A stretch of DNA of 8,731 nucleotides, taken from the NCBI GenBank assembly GCA_041584475.1, contig JBFHDX010000142.1, positions 1 to 8,731 of the forward strand, in the 5' to 3' direction. This DNA comes from JBFHDX01 sp041584475 (GTDB lineage: Bacteria > Pseudomonadota > Alphaproteobacteria > UBA8366 > JADFVY01). The notes under the pieces are model-generated. The model did no database searches. It was not told the DNA's origin and was given only the letters and a program-made list of their open reading frames with translations. Of this stretch, positions 1 through 7,554 are shown piece after piece. Within the stretch, counting starts at the first letter, position 1. Each line of letters begins with the position of its first letter. A program made the position numbers and the translations under genes.

Positions 1-839
1 AAGCTCTGCCACGGCTTGCAGCCGTCGACCTTGGCCGCCTCGAGGACCTCCCTGGGCAGCGCCTGGAGCCCGGCGAGCTGCATGATCATCATGAACGGAA
101 TGAAGGTCCAGGCGTCCATGACCATGATCGTCAGGCGGGCGATCTCGGGCGTGCCGAAGAAGGACGGGGTGTCCCAGCCGAGCAGTCGCGCGAGGTTCGC
201 CAGCGGGCCGAAGCGGATCTCCATCATCGACTTGCCGATCATCCAGCTGACCGCGACCGGCGACAGCATGAGCGGCAGCAGGAACACCACGCGGAAGAAT
301 TTGCGGGCCCGGATCTGGGCGTTGAGCAGCAGCGCCAGGCCGAAGGCGATCGCGTATTCGACGCTGATCGCCAGCACGTAATAGACCATGTTCAGGAGCG
401 CGTTCCAGTAGAACGGGTCGGCCAGCATCTGGCGGAAATTGTCGAGGCCGTTGAACTTGCGCCCGGTGAGCGACGAGAGGTTCCAGTCGGTGAACGAGAT
501 ATAGAGCCCGAAGAGCAGCGGGAAGACCACCATCGAGACCACGAACAGCACCGCCGGCAGCACGAACAGGGCGCGCTTGCCCTGTTCGCCGCGTACCAGC
601 ACCTGGGCGACGCCCATGGCGATCGCCCAGAAGACGTAGGCGTAGAGCACCGGACGCCAGTTCGCGAAGCCGAACGCGATGACCTCGAACTCGTGCAGCG
701 CCTGGACGACGAGCGCGACCGCGAGGACGAACGCCGCGAACCACACGAGCGCGCGGCCGGCGAGAATGCGCTGCGGCGACATGTAGTCGGAGGCGACCGT
801 GTGCAGCTGGTCGCCTTCGACCGGCGCAGCCGTCGTCAT
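1..839 (-). CDS. Sugar ABC transporter permease, MalF/UgpA type (3' end missing)
   Basis: Inner-membrane channel subunit of a CUT1-type carbohydrate importer. The frame is open from an ATG at 839 to the left edge, giving 279 codons and no stop, so the C-terminus lies outside the window. Several strongly hydrophobic segments are visible at about residues 28-48, 62-82, 89-113, 148-173, 183-201 and 236-257. The motif near residues 267-273 (EAAKVDG) is the start of the conserved EAA cytoplasmic loop that contacts the ATPase; the frame ends just inside that loop. Residues 88-120, with a hydrophobic stretch ending ISFTDWN, resemble the usual N-terminus of this family, so the first roughly 85 residues look like an extra two-helix extension. 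It lies 61 bp downstream of the binding-protein gene on the same strand and is surely co-transcribed. Its Shine-Dalgarno is weak (CGGGAT about 10 nt upstream); an internal ATG at residue 20 is an alternative start with no better ribosome site. Confidence 0.93.
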   Translation of the reverse strand, partial: MTTAAPVEGDQLHTVASDYMSPQRILAGRALVWFAAFVLAVALVVQALHEFEVIAFGFANWRPVLYAYVFWAIAMGVAQVLVRGEQGKRALFVLPAVLFVVSMVVFPLLFGLYISFTDWNLSSLTGRKFNGLDNFRQMLADPFYWNALLNMVYYVLAISVEYAIAFGLALLLNAQIRARKFFRVVFLLPLMLSPVAVSWMIGKSMMEIRFGPLANLARLLGWDTPSFFGTPEIARLTIMVMDAWTFIPFMMIMQLAGLQALPREVLEAAKVDGCKPWQS

Positions 840-860
840 CGGTGGAATCCCGTGGGGCGG

Positions 861-888
861 GGGCCGGCGGCGCCTCGGCCGCCGGCCC
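861..888 (-). promoter_or_regulatory. Perfect 11-bp stem-loop between binding-protein and permease genes
   Basis: The arms GGGCCGGCGGC (861-871) and GCCGCCGGCCC (878-888) are exact reverse complements around a 6-nt loop. The left edge of the hairpin on the transcript begins 12 nt after the binding-protein stop codon and ends 21 nt before the permease ATG. No run of U follows it, so it is not a classical intrinsic terminator. In known maltose-type operons, a stable hairpin at this place protects the upstream mRNA from 3' exonucleases and lets the binding protein be made in excess over the permease. That role is inferred here from position and stability. Confidence 0.7.
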
Positions 889-900
889 GTAGGCGCACGA

Positions 901-2568
901 TCACGACAGACCCAGCGAGGCCCTGTAGAGCTCGATCTGCCGCTTGCGACCGATCTGGTCGGTGATCCTGTCCCACGCCGCCGCTATCCGGTTCGCGCCA
1001 TCCTGGGCGCCGTACTGGCCGGCATAGATCTTCGCCAGCTCGTCCTCGGCGACCGAGTAGTACTGGAAGATGCCCGGGATGCGCGGCTCGATCGCGGCGT
1101 TCGGATGGTTGTACGAGTCCGCCTGCGACGCGAGGTAATCGGCGATGAACGCCTCGTCGTAGCCGGCGCCGACCCATTCCGGAACATTGAAATGCGAATT
1201 CCGGTACGGCTGGAAGCCCGACGGATAGGCCGCGTTCCACAGCGAGATGTCCTTGCCGCCGAGATGCGCCGCCGCCGACCACGCCGCCTTGTGCTTCTTG
1301 CGCTGGCCGTCGACGCGCGCCATGACGTACACGCCCCAGCCGATATAGGCCATGTTCGGGGCGTAGTTCGGCCCGGAGGACAGCTTGTCCCACTTGCCCG
1401 TCTTGGCGTTGTAGACGTCGTCCGACCCCGGCAGGATCGAGAAGCCGATGCTGTCGCCGACCACCGAGCTGTCGGACGTCTTGGCGTTCGAGCCGATGTC
1501 GCCCCACCAGCTCAGCATCGAGCCCGTGCCGGCCAGGAACTGCTGGAAGCCCGTGGTGCCGGGATCCGCGTTGATCTGGTCCGGCGGCTGCGCGTCGAGC
1601 ACGTCGAGCACGTCCTGGATGGCGCGCACCCAGGCCGGGTTGTTGACCCGCGGCTTCATGGTGTCGGGGTCGAACAGCCATGCCGGGTCGTCCGGGTGCT
1701 TGGCGTACGCCGTCGCCCGCGAGCCGAGGAAGTAGAAGCCGAATCCGCCCCAGCCCTTCAGCGGGTCGAGATAGCCGTGCGCGTCGAAACCGCCGATCTT
1801 CTTGCCCTTGAGGAACTTCGTCACCTCCTGGACCTTCTGCCAGGTGGTCGGCACCTGCCACGGTCCCTCGTGGCCTTCGGCAGCCCACGCCGCGGCGAGC
1901 TTCTCGTCGCTGAAATAGTCGGTGCGGTAGTTGAAATTGTGGCAGTCGCCGTCGATCGAGATGCGGTACGTCTTGCCCTCCCAGGTGCCGACCGGCGCCT
2001 TCAGGTAGCCGACATAGTCGTCCATCTCGATCTGGTCCTTGACCCAGTCGGGCATGACCGAGGCGAGGCCCTTGCCGCACACGTCGCCCTCGAACGGCGC
2101 GCCCATCTCGATGATGTCGAAATCGACCGTCCCCGTCGCGATCGACTGCTGCAGCCGGGCGTTGTAGTCCGCCTGGGCGAGGTCGATCCAGTTGATCTTG
2201 GCCCCGGTATAGGCCTCCCACGGCTTGAGGAAGCCGCGGAACAGGAAATTGTGGAGGTTCTGGTTGTTGAGCCCGAGGAAGGTGAGCTCGACCCCGGCGA
2301 ACTCGCCCTGGCCGATATTGGCCTTGGTCGGGCCGAGGCACAGCGCGCCGACCTTCTGCCAGTCGGAATCGGTCGGCGAGCCGACGCCGACGCCCGGGAT
2401 CTTCAGGATCTCCGCGCGGACGCCGCTCTGAGCGGACGCCGAACCGGCGAACCCGGCGAGACCGCCTGCTGCCCCGGCCGCGAGGGCACCGGCACAGGCC
2501 GCGCCCTTCAGCATTTCCCGTCTGCTCATCTGGGCGGCGATAAGCCGCCTGTAGACTTCGACCTTCAT
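901..2568 (-). CDS. Tat-exported extracellular sugar-binding protein of an ABC importer
   Basis: Predicted periplasmic substrate-binding protein (family 1 extracellular solute-binding type), 555 residues. The N-terminus carries a twin-arginine signal: SRREMLK at residues 15-21, an Ala/Gly-rich hydrophobic stretch to about 42, and a likely cleavage site ASA|Q after residue 46. The mature part shows features common in CUT1 binding proteins: a region ending FLKPWEAYTGAKINW near residue 120-135, DFDIIEMG soon after, and aromatic-rich segments such as MLSWWGDIG that could stack on sugar rings. At 555 residues it is well above the usual 400-450. The start at 2568 is chosen because a strong GGGAGGA lies 7 nt upstream; the frame stays open further upstream to 2751, but that extension has no such site and runs through the promoter region. 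It is the first gene of the leftward operon, followed by the permease. The sugar is unknown. Cytoplasmic folding before Tat export is typical for large or cofactor-bound proteins, so a bound metal is possible but not shown. Confidence 0.93.
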   Translation of the reverse strand: MKVEVYRRLIAAQMSRREMLKGAACAGALAAGAAGGLAGFAGSASAQSGVRAEILKIPGVGVGSPTDSDWQKVGALCLGPTKANIGQGEFAGVELTFLGLNNQNLHNFLFRGFLKPWEAYTGAKINWIDLAQADYNARLQQSIATGTVDFDIIEMGAPFEGDVCGKGLASVMPDWVKDQIEMDDYVGYLKAPVGTWEGKTYRISIDGDCHNFNYRTDYFSDEKLAAAWAAEGHEGPWQVPTTWQKVQEVTKFLKGKKIGGFDAHGYLDPLKGWGGFGFYFLGSRATAYAKHPDDPAWLFDPDTMKPRVNNPAWVRAIQDVLDVLDAQPPDQINADPGTTGFQQFLAGTGSMLSWWGDIGSNAKTSDSSVVGDSIGFSILPGSDDVYNAKTGKWDKLSSGPNYAPNMAYIGWGVYVMARVDGQRKKHKAAWSAAAHLGGKDISLWNAAYPSGFQPYRNSHFNVPEWVGAGYDEAFIADYLASQADSYNHPNAAIEPRIPGIFQYYSVAEDELAKIYAGQYGAQDGANRIAAAWDRITDQIGRKRQIELYRASLGLS

Positions 2569-2574
2569 GGAACG

Positions 2575-2581
2575 TCCTCCC
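2575..2581 (-). promoter_or_regulatory. Strong ribosome binding site of the binding-protein gene
   Basis: On the minus strand the sequence reads GGGAGGA, with the GGAGG core 7 nt from the ATG at 2568. It is the best Shine-Dalgarno in the window, fits the high expression expected of a periplasmic binding protein, and fixes the start codon against longer in-frame extensions. Confidence 0.85.
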
Positions 2582-2674
2582 TGAACGATTTCGGTTCTGC
2601 GTTCGTTGCCGTCCGTCGCGAGCGTTATCCGGGCGCCGGACGTGATCGCCACGACACCCCTGACCCGCGCTGGC

Positions 2675-2695
2675 CGGACACCGAGTCTCTGTCCG
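2675..2695 (-). promoter_or_regulatory. Inverted repeat in the binding-protein mRNA leader
   Basis: CGGACA at 2675-2680 and TGTCCG at 2690-2695 are perfect reverse complements with a 9-nt spacer. GGCC at 2672-2675 and GGCC at 2699-2702 could extend the stem past a 4-nt bulge. It lies inside the predicted 5' leader, about 110 nt before the start codon. It may be a regulator half-site pair or an RNA hairpin. A 6-bp arm pair is not rare in GC-rich DNA, so confidence is modest. Confidence 0.35.
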
Positions 2696-2701
2696 TTAGG
2701 C

Positions 2702-2724
2702 CGCCGAATCCAACGGTTTCGGCG
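2702..2724. promoter_or_regulatory. Near-palindromic putative operator just downstream of promoter
   Basis: Arms CGCCGAA (2702-2708) and TTCGGCG (2718-2724) are exact reverse complements around 9 nt; inside the spacer CC and GG pair as well, so 9 of 11 symmetric positions match in a 23-bp element centred at 2713. It starts about 10 bp downstream of the predicted -10 of the leftward promoter and so covers the likely start of transcription, where a bound repressor would block the promoter. The size suits a dimeric repressor of sugar-pathway type (LacI, GntR or DeoR family), but no regulator gene is in the window, so the family is not assigned. An RNA hairpin is the alternative. Confidence 0.5.
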
Positions 2725-2733
2725 TTGCGCTCC

Positions 2734-2761
2734 AGTATGAACCAACGGCACGGACTGTCAA
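2734..2761 (-). promoter_or_regulatory. Predicted sigma70-type promoter of the binding-protein operon
   Basis: On the minus strand a perfect -35 TTGACA (2756-2761) is followed after 16 nt by CATACT (2734-2739), which matches 4 of 6 positions of TATAAT. Transcription would begin near 2727 and leave a leader of about 160 nt before the ATG at 2568. This is the only strong promoter-like pair I found in the window. Confidence 0.6.
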
Positions 2762-2884
2762 CGAGATGAAGGATGGCGGCGGCGCCCGGGAGGGCGGAAA
2801 TGCCGTGATATCGATGGACAGGCGATTCGGTCTCGGCTAGTTCCTTAGGTCGGGGGAGACGGGGCAGCGAGACGACGACGGGGA

Positions 2885-3943
<1,059 letters not shown>

Positions 3944-3969
3944 AGAACGCGCGGAAGGATTGCCAGACG

Positions 3970-4623
3970 ATGGCGGACGCTCCGCGAACGGTTCTCTGCT
4001 TCGGCGATTCCAACACGCACGGCACGTGCCCGATGCGCGACATCATGGATGTCCGTCGCCTCGGCCCCGGCGAGCGCTGGCCGGGCCGCATGGCGGCGGC
4101 GCTGGGAGACGGCTGGCACGTCATCGAGGAAGGCCATCCGGGTCGCACCACCGTGCATCCCGATCCGATCGAGGGGGTCCACAAGAACGGGCTCGCGGTC
4201 CTGCCGGCGATCCTCGAGAGCCACCGGCCGCTCGACTGCGTGGTCCTGATGCTGGGGACGAACGACCTCAAGGCGCGCTTCGCGGTGACCCCGCTCGACA
4301 TCGCCCTGGCCGTCGAGCGGCTGCTGCTGACGATCGCCGGCAGCGACGCCGGGCCGCAGGGTCGTGCGCCGGCGGCGCTGCTCGTCGCGCCGCCGCCGAT
4401 CCGCGAGGTCGGCTGGCTGGCGGAGATGTTCGCCGGCGGCGAGGCGAAGGGGCGGCAGCTGGCGGACCGATACGCGAAGGTCGCCGCGCGCTGCGGCGCC
4501 ACCTTCCTCGATGCGGGCACGGTGGCCGCGACCGATCGGGACGAGGGCATCCATCTGACGGCGGAGGCGCACCGGACGCTCGGTCTCGCCGTGGCCGAGG
4601 CGGTCGCTGCGCTGGTCGCGTGA
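3970..4623 (+). CDS. SGNH/GDSL hydrolase, arylesterase/acetylesterase-like
   Basis: Small 217-residue cytoplasmic esterase with no signal peptide. Block I is FGDSN at 11-15 with nucleophile Ser14; the block II region is EEGHPGRTT at 53-61 with Gly55; block III is GTND at 96-99 with Asn98; block V is EGIH at 192-195 with His195. Length, the EEG...RTT motif and LGTNDLKARF match the arylesterase/acyltransferase group that includes the Mycobacterium smegmatis acyltransferase and rhizobial carbohydrate acetylesterases. The Asp normally three residues before the catalytic His is Glu192 here, although Asp191 is next to it. It starts 26 bp after the ATPase, with AAGGA 10 nt before the ATG, so it is in the same operon. 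In a sugar locus it may deacetylate imported sugars; that is inference, since this family accepts many esters. Confidence 0.9.
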   Translation: MADAPRTVLCFGDSNTHGTCPMRDIMDVRRLGPGERWPGRMAAALGDGWHVIEEGHPGRTTVHPDPIEGVHKNGLAVLPAILESHRPLDCVVLMLGTNDLKARFAVTPLDIALAVERLLLTIAGSDAGPQGRAPAALLVAPPPIREVGWLAEMFAGGEAKGRQLADRYAKVAARCGATFLDAGTVAATDRDEGIHLTAEAHRTLGLAVAEAVAALVA

Positions 4624-4664
4624 CGGGACGCGCTCGGCTTTTGATTGCGCGCACCGGGAAGCAT

Positions 4665-4677
4665 TCCTAAGCTAGGA
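4665..4677. repeat. Short palindrome upstream of the mutarotase gene
   Basis: TCCTA (4665-4669) and TAGGA (4673-4677) are perfect reverse complements around AGC. It lies in the 105-bp gap between the esterase and mutarotase genes, the largest gap inside the rightward operon. The gap has no clear terminator or promoter. The palindrome could be a regulator site for an internal promoter, but it is short and may be chance. Confidence 0.2.
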
Positions 4678-4728
4678 CCGCTCCGAGGGGGCTTCCGCAG
4701 ATCGACGCGCCGACGCCGGGGATCGACG

Positions 4729-5184
4729 ATGCTCAAGGGAATTGACCCGCTTCTGAACGCCGACGTGCTGCAGGCGCTTCGCGCGATGGGCCATGGCGAC
4801 GACCTCATCATCGCCGACACCAATTTTCCGTCGGATTCGGTGGCCCGGCAGACGCGCCTCGGCAGGTTGCTGCGGATCGACAACACGACCGCCGCGCAGG
4901 TCGTCGAGGCAGTGCTCTCGGTCATGCCGCTCGACAGTTTCGTCGAGGATTCCGCTGCCCGCATGGAGATCGTCGGCGCGCCCGAGGAGCTCCCGCCGGT
5001 TCAACAGGAGGTGCAGAAGGCGATCGACGCCGCCGAGGGCAAGTCCTGGCCGATGACGTCGATCGAGCGCTTCGCCTTCTACGAGCGGGCCAAGCAGGCT
5101 TACTGCGTGATCCAGACCGGCGAGCGCCGCTTCTACGGATGCTTCGCCTTCCGCAAGGGCGTCATCCCGCCCGACGCGGGCTGA
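4729..5184 (+). CDS. Sugar mutarotase, RbsD/FucU family (FucU-like)
   Basis: 151-residue enzyme predicted to interconvert the anomers of a monosaccharide, handing the right form to the next enzyme. Family signatures: MLKGIDPLLNADVLQALRAM at the N-terminus, GHGDDLIIADTNFP at 21-34 with the conserved catalytic His22, and a C-terminal block with ERFAFYERAK, TGERR, a Tyr-Gly pair and KGVI. The ADTNFP and ERFAFY motifs and the length favour the fucose-mutarotase (FucU) side of the family over ribose pyranase (RbsD, about 139 residues). The ATG at 4729 is chosen over an upstream ATG at 4645 because it has GGGGA 6 nt before it and gives the normal family N-terminus. It is 13 bp upstream of the PfkB kinase, so both are probably translated together on one sugar. 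Specificity cannot be told from sequence alone. Confidence 0.93.
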   Translation: MLKGIDPLLNADVLQALRAMGHGDDLIIADTNFPSDSVARQTRLGRLLRIDNTTAAQVVEAVLSVMPLDSFVEDSAARMEIVGAPEELPPVQQEVQKAIDAAEGKSWPMTSIERFAFYERAKQAYCVIQTGERRFYGCFAFRKGVIPPDAG

Positions 5185-5197
5185 GCGAACGCGCCCC

Positions 5198-6124
5198 ATG
5201 TCCGGCAGCATCGTCATCCTCGGCGTGTTCGTGGCCGATACGGCGTACCGCGCCGACCGGCCGCCGCGCATGGGCGAGACCATTCTCGGCAACGGCTTCG
5301 CGCTGGGGCCGGGCGGCAAGGGATCGAACCAGGCGGTCGCGGCGGCGCGGCTCGGCGCCGACGTCAGCTTTCTCTCCAAGCTCGGGCGCGACCCGTTCGC
5401 GGACATGGCGCTCAAGACCTGGGCGGAGGCCGGGGTCAAGCCGATGGTGACGCAGAGCGACGAGAGCTACACCGGCGCGGCCTACATCTTCGTCGAGGAG
5501 GCGACCGGCAATAACGCGATCATCATCTGCCCGGGCGTGGCGGCGACGATCTCGGCGGCGGATATCGAGGCGAACGCGACGTTGATCGGCTCCGCCGCCG
5601 TGTTCGTGACCCAGCTCGAACAGCCGATCGAGGCCGCGGTGCGCGCCCTCGAGATCGCCCGCAAGGGCGGCGCGCGCACCATCCTCAACCCGGCGCCGGC
5701 CAACAGCCTGCCCGACGGCATGCTCGCGCTGTGCGATTTCGTCACGCCGAACGAGAGCGAGACCGAGGGGCTAACGGGCGTCGCGGTGAAATCGGCGGAC
5801 GATGCTCGGCGCGCCGCCGACATCTTCCTGTCGAAGGGCGTGGGAGCCGCGGTCATCACGCTCGGCGAGCAGGGCGCGCTGTTCCACGGGCCGGGCGTGT
5901 CCGAGCTGGTCCCCGCCTTCGACGCCGGGCCGGTGGTCGAGACGACGGGCGCCGGCGACGCCTTCAACGGCGGCTTCGCGATGGCGCTGGCGCGCGGCGA
6001 CGATCCCGTCGCCGCGGTGCGTTTCGGCTGCGCCGCCGCCGGCATCTCGGTGACGCGGCCCGGTACGGCGCCCTCGATGCCGACGCTGGCGGAGGTCGAG
6101 GACCTTCTGCAAAGACACGGCTGA
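5198..6124 (+). CDS. PfkB-family sugar kinase, ribokinase-like
   Basis: 308-residue cytoplasmic kinase predicted to transfer phosphate from ATP to a monosaccharide. PfkB signature 1 (GPGGKGSNQAVAAARLG) lies at 37-53 and signature 2 (ETTGAGDAFNGGF) at 248-260, with the catalytic base Asp254 and the GAGD anion hole at 251-254. Sugar-contacting positions known from E. coli RbsK are mostly kept: Asp14, Asn44, Glu141 and Asp254. The Asn of the N-A-D motif near the start (Asn14 in E. coli) is Val here (VFVAD at 10-14), so the sugar may not be ribose. It starts 13 nt after the mutarotase stop with no clear Shine-Dalgarno, which points to translational coupling. It is the last gene of the rightward operon; the next gene converges from the other strand 50 bp on. 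The ribokinase subfamily is secure; the substrate is not. Confidence 0.92.
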   Translation: MSGSIVILGVFVADTAYRADRPPRMGETILGNGFALGPGGKGSNQAVAAARLGADVSFLSKLGRDPFADMALKTWAEAGVKPMVTQSDESYTGAAYIFVEEATGNNAIIICPGVAATISAADIEANATLIGSAAVFVTQLEQPIEAAVRALEIARKGGARTILNPAPANSLPDGMLALCDFVTPNESETEGLTGVAVKSADDARRAADIFLSKGVGAAVITLGEQGALFHGPGVSELVPAFDAGPVVETTGAGDAFNGGFAMALARGDDPVAAVRFGCAAAGISVTRPGTAPSMPTLAEVEDLLQRHG

Positions 6125-6174
6125 CCCCCGACGGCGGCACCGCGACCGAACGGTCCGGCGCCTCCGGGCACGCA

Positions 6175-7554
6175 TCAGGAGGCGACTCCCTCGACCCGCT
6201 CGAACCAGCGCGTCAGCGCGGCGTTTCCCGCCAGCGCCGGCGGCACCTCGACGCGGCGCAGCGACGGCGCGCGGGGCGGTGGTCCGGCACCGTCGATGAG
6301 GGCGAGCGACGCGGCGCCAACCGCCGTGCCGTTGCCGAGCGTCGAGGCGAAGACCGGCCGGCCGGGCAGGCAGGCCGCCAGCACCTCCAGATAGGCGGCA
6401 TTGTCGGCGAACGGCCCGTCGACGACCACGCGGCCGCTGCCGCCCAGCCGTCTCAGCGCCAGCGCCGACATCTGGGCGCAATACAGGGCGGCGAGGCTGG
6501 CGCGCTCCCGCTCGTCGCGAAGCGCGCCCTCGACGCGGCCCTTGCCCATGGTCTCCGGCGCCGGGCCGCCGGATGCGGTGAAGGACGGCCAGGCCGAGAC
6601 GCCGCGCGCCAGCAGCTCGGACACGGCTGCCGAGGTGGCGAGATCCGGGGCTGCGCCGTCGGCGACGATCCCAAACTCGCGGCCGCCCATGAAGCGGCAG
6701 GAGGCGATCGGCTCGCCGAACACCGTCGTGTTGGAGACCTGGTCGAAGGCCGGATCGAGCGTCCCGAGGCCGACGCCCGGCGCGAAGCCGATGATCCAGG
6801 TTCCGGTCGAGAGCAGCGTGCAGGGTTCGCCGCCGAGATAGGGCAGCAGGTTGGCGTTGGAATCGTGGACCCCGGTCAGGACCCGCGCGGCGCCGCCGAG
6901 GTCTAGGCTGCGCGCTGATCCGAGCATGTCCCAGGCCGGCCGCAGCGGCGGGAAGCGGGCGGCCCAGCCGCGCGTCTTGGCGAGCCGCGAGTAATCGCGC
7001 TCGCGCGGCGCCCAGAGATGCGTCTGGGCGCCCATCGCGCTGACCTCGTTCGCCATCGCTCCGCTCAGCCGGAACGCCAGATACTGGGAGAGCGGCATGA
7101 CCGCCGCCGCGCGCGCGAACACCCCGGGGAAACGCGTCTCCTGCCAGTAGAGCTGCCGTGCGAGCGTCAGCGCCAGCGGGTTGGTCGGCGCGAAGACCTC
7201 CTCGAACGGCGGCGCGACGGCAGCGTAGCCGTCGACGACCTCGGCCGGCGGCTCGGCCTCGTAGCTCATCACCGGCAGGACGAGCTCGCCCGCGTCGTCG
7301 ACGAGCGCGGCCGCCGAGCCGTGCGTGCAGGGCACGATCGCGTCGACCGGTCTGATGCGGTCGAACCGCGGCAGCACGTCGGCGGCGAAGGCGAGCAGCG
7401 GCGCCGTGTCGATCGCAAGGTAGGGGGGTGCCGGCCGGCGCCGGGCCGGTACCGACTCCTCGGCCAGCACGTCGAGCTCGGCATCGAAGAGCATCGCCTT
7501 GGCGTTGGTCGCGCCGATGTCGAGCACGGCGATGCCGCGGAGATCGTGTCGCAT
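6175..7554 (-). CDS. FGGY-family carbohydrate kinase
   Basis: 459-residue two-domain sugar kinase (FGGY: rhamnulokinase, fuculokinase, xylulokinase and relatives). Visible motifs are the first phosphate loop AVLDIGATNAK at 9-19, with Asp12 and Lys19; the catalytic-base region TGVHDSNAN at 227-235, with Asp231; the second phosphate loop STGTW at 249-253; and, near 376-412, DGPFADN followed by NGTAVGAA, the adenosine-side motif. Length is slightly short of the usual 480-510. The motif wording resembles the uncharacterised group typified by a Novosphingobium FGGY kinase, from memory only. The ATG at 7554 has AGGAGG 11 nt upstream and gives the standard N-terminus; the frame stays open upstream only through the gap and antisense to the isomerase. 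It is divergent from the isomerase gene, whose ketose product is its likely substrate. It ends 50 bp from the convergent ribokinase-like gene. Confidence 0.93.
   Translation of the reverse strand: MRHDLRGIAVLDIGATNAKAMLFDAELDVLAEESVPARRRPAPPYLAIDTAPLLAFAADVLPRFDRIRPVDAIVPCTHGSAAALVDDAGELVLPVMSYEAEPPAEVVDGYAAVAPPFEEVFAPTNPLALTLARQLYWQETRFPGVFARAAAVMPLSQYLAFRLSGAMANEVSAMGAQTHLWAPRERDYSRLAKTRGWAARFPPLRPAWDMLGSARSLDLGGAARVLTGVHDSNANLLPYLGGEPCTLLSTGTWIIGFAPGVGLGTLDPAFDQVSNTTVFGEPIASCRFMGGREFGIVADGAAPDLATSAAVSELLARGVSAWPSFTASGGPAPETMGKGRVEGALRDERERASLAALYCAQMSALALRRLGGSGRVVVDGPFADNAAYLEVLAACLPGRPVFASTLGNGTAVGAASLALIDGAGPPPRAPSLRRVEVPPALAGNAALTRWFERVEGVAS

Larger units (their letters stand above)
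2569..2884. other. Divergent control region between transporter operons
   Basis: This 316-bp gap separates the leftward binding-protein gene from the rightward ATPase gene. I see no convincing small gene in it. It holds a sigma70-like promoter for the leftward operon (2734-2761), two inverted repeats in the transcribed leader (2702-2724 and 2675-2695), a short GC-rich palindrome TCCGG-GCG-CCGGA at 2628-2640, and the strong ribosome site at 2575-2581. For the rightward operon only a weak candidate can be seen: TGGACA at 2815-2820, followed 17 nt later by TAGTTC, a poor -10. Both operons could be controlled by one regulator bound here. Confidence 0.75.

Noticed and set aside
2569..2751. Longer N-terminus for the binding protein from 2751
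   Set aside because: It would cover the promoter-like and leader region and put about 61 residues before a clear Tat signal; the strong ribosome site fixes the start at 2568.
799..2769. A 656-codon open frame on the plus strand across the binding-protein gene
   Set aside because: It is antisense to a well-supported gene, rich in Arg, Gly, Asp and Val in the way typical of mirror frames in GC-rich DNA, and has no recognisable motif.
2587..2832. Three scattered TTCGG motifs in the divergent control region as direct-repeat operator half-sites
   Set aside because: The shared core is only five bases, spacings are irregular, and such matches are expected by chance in GC-rich DNA.
2815..2843. Promoter for the rightward operon (TGGACA, 17 nt, TAGTTC)
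   Set aside because: The -35 is good but the -10 matches only two of six consensus positions; mentioned only as a weak candidate.
6144..6155. Possible terminator between the converging kinase genes (GACCG-AA-CGGTC)
   Set aside because: The usable stem is only about 4 bp with a tight loop and no T tract on either strand, too weak to call a terminator.
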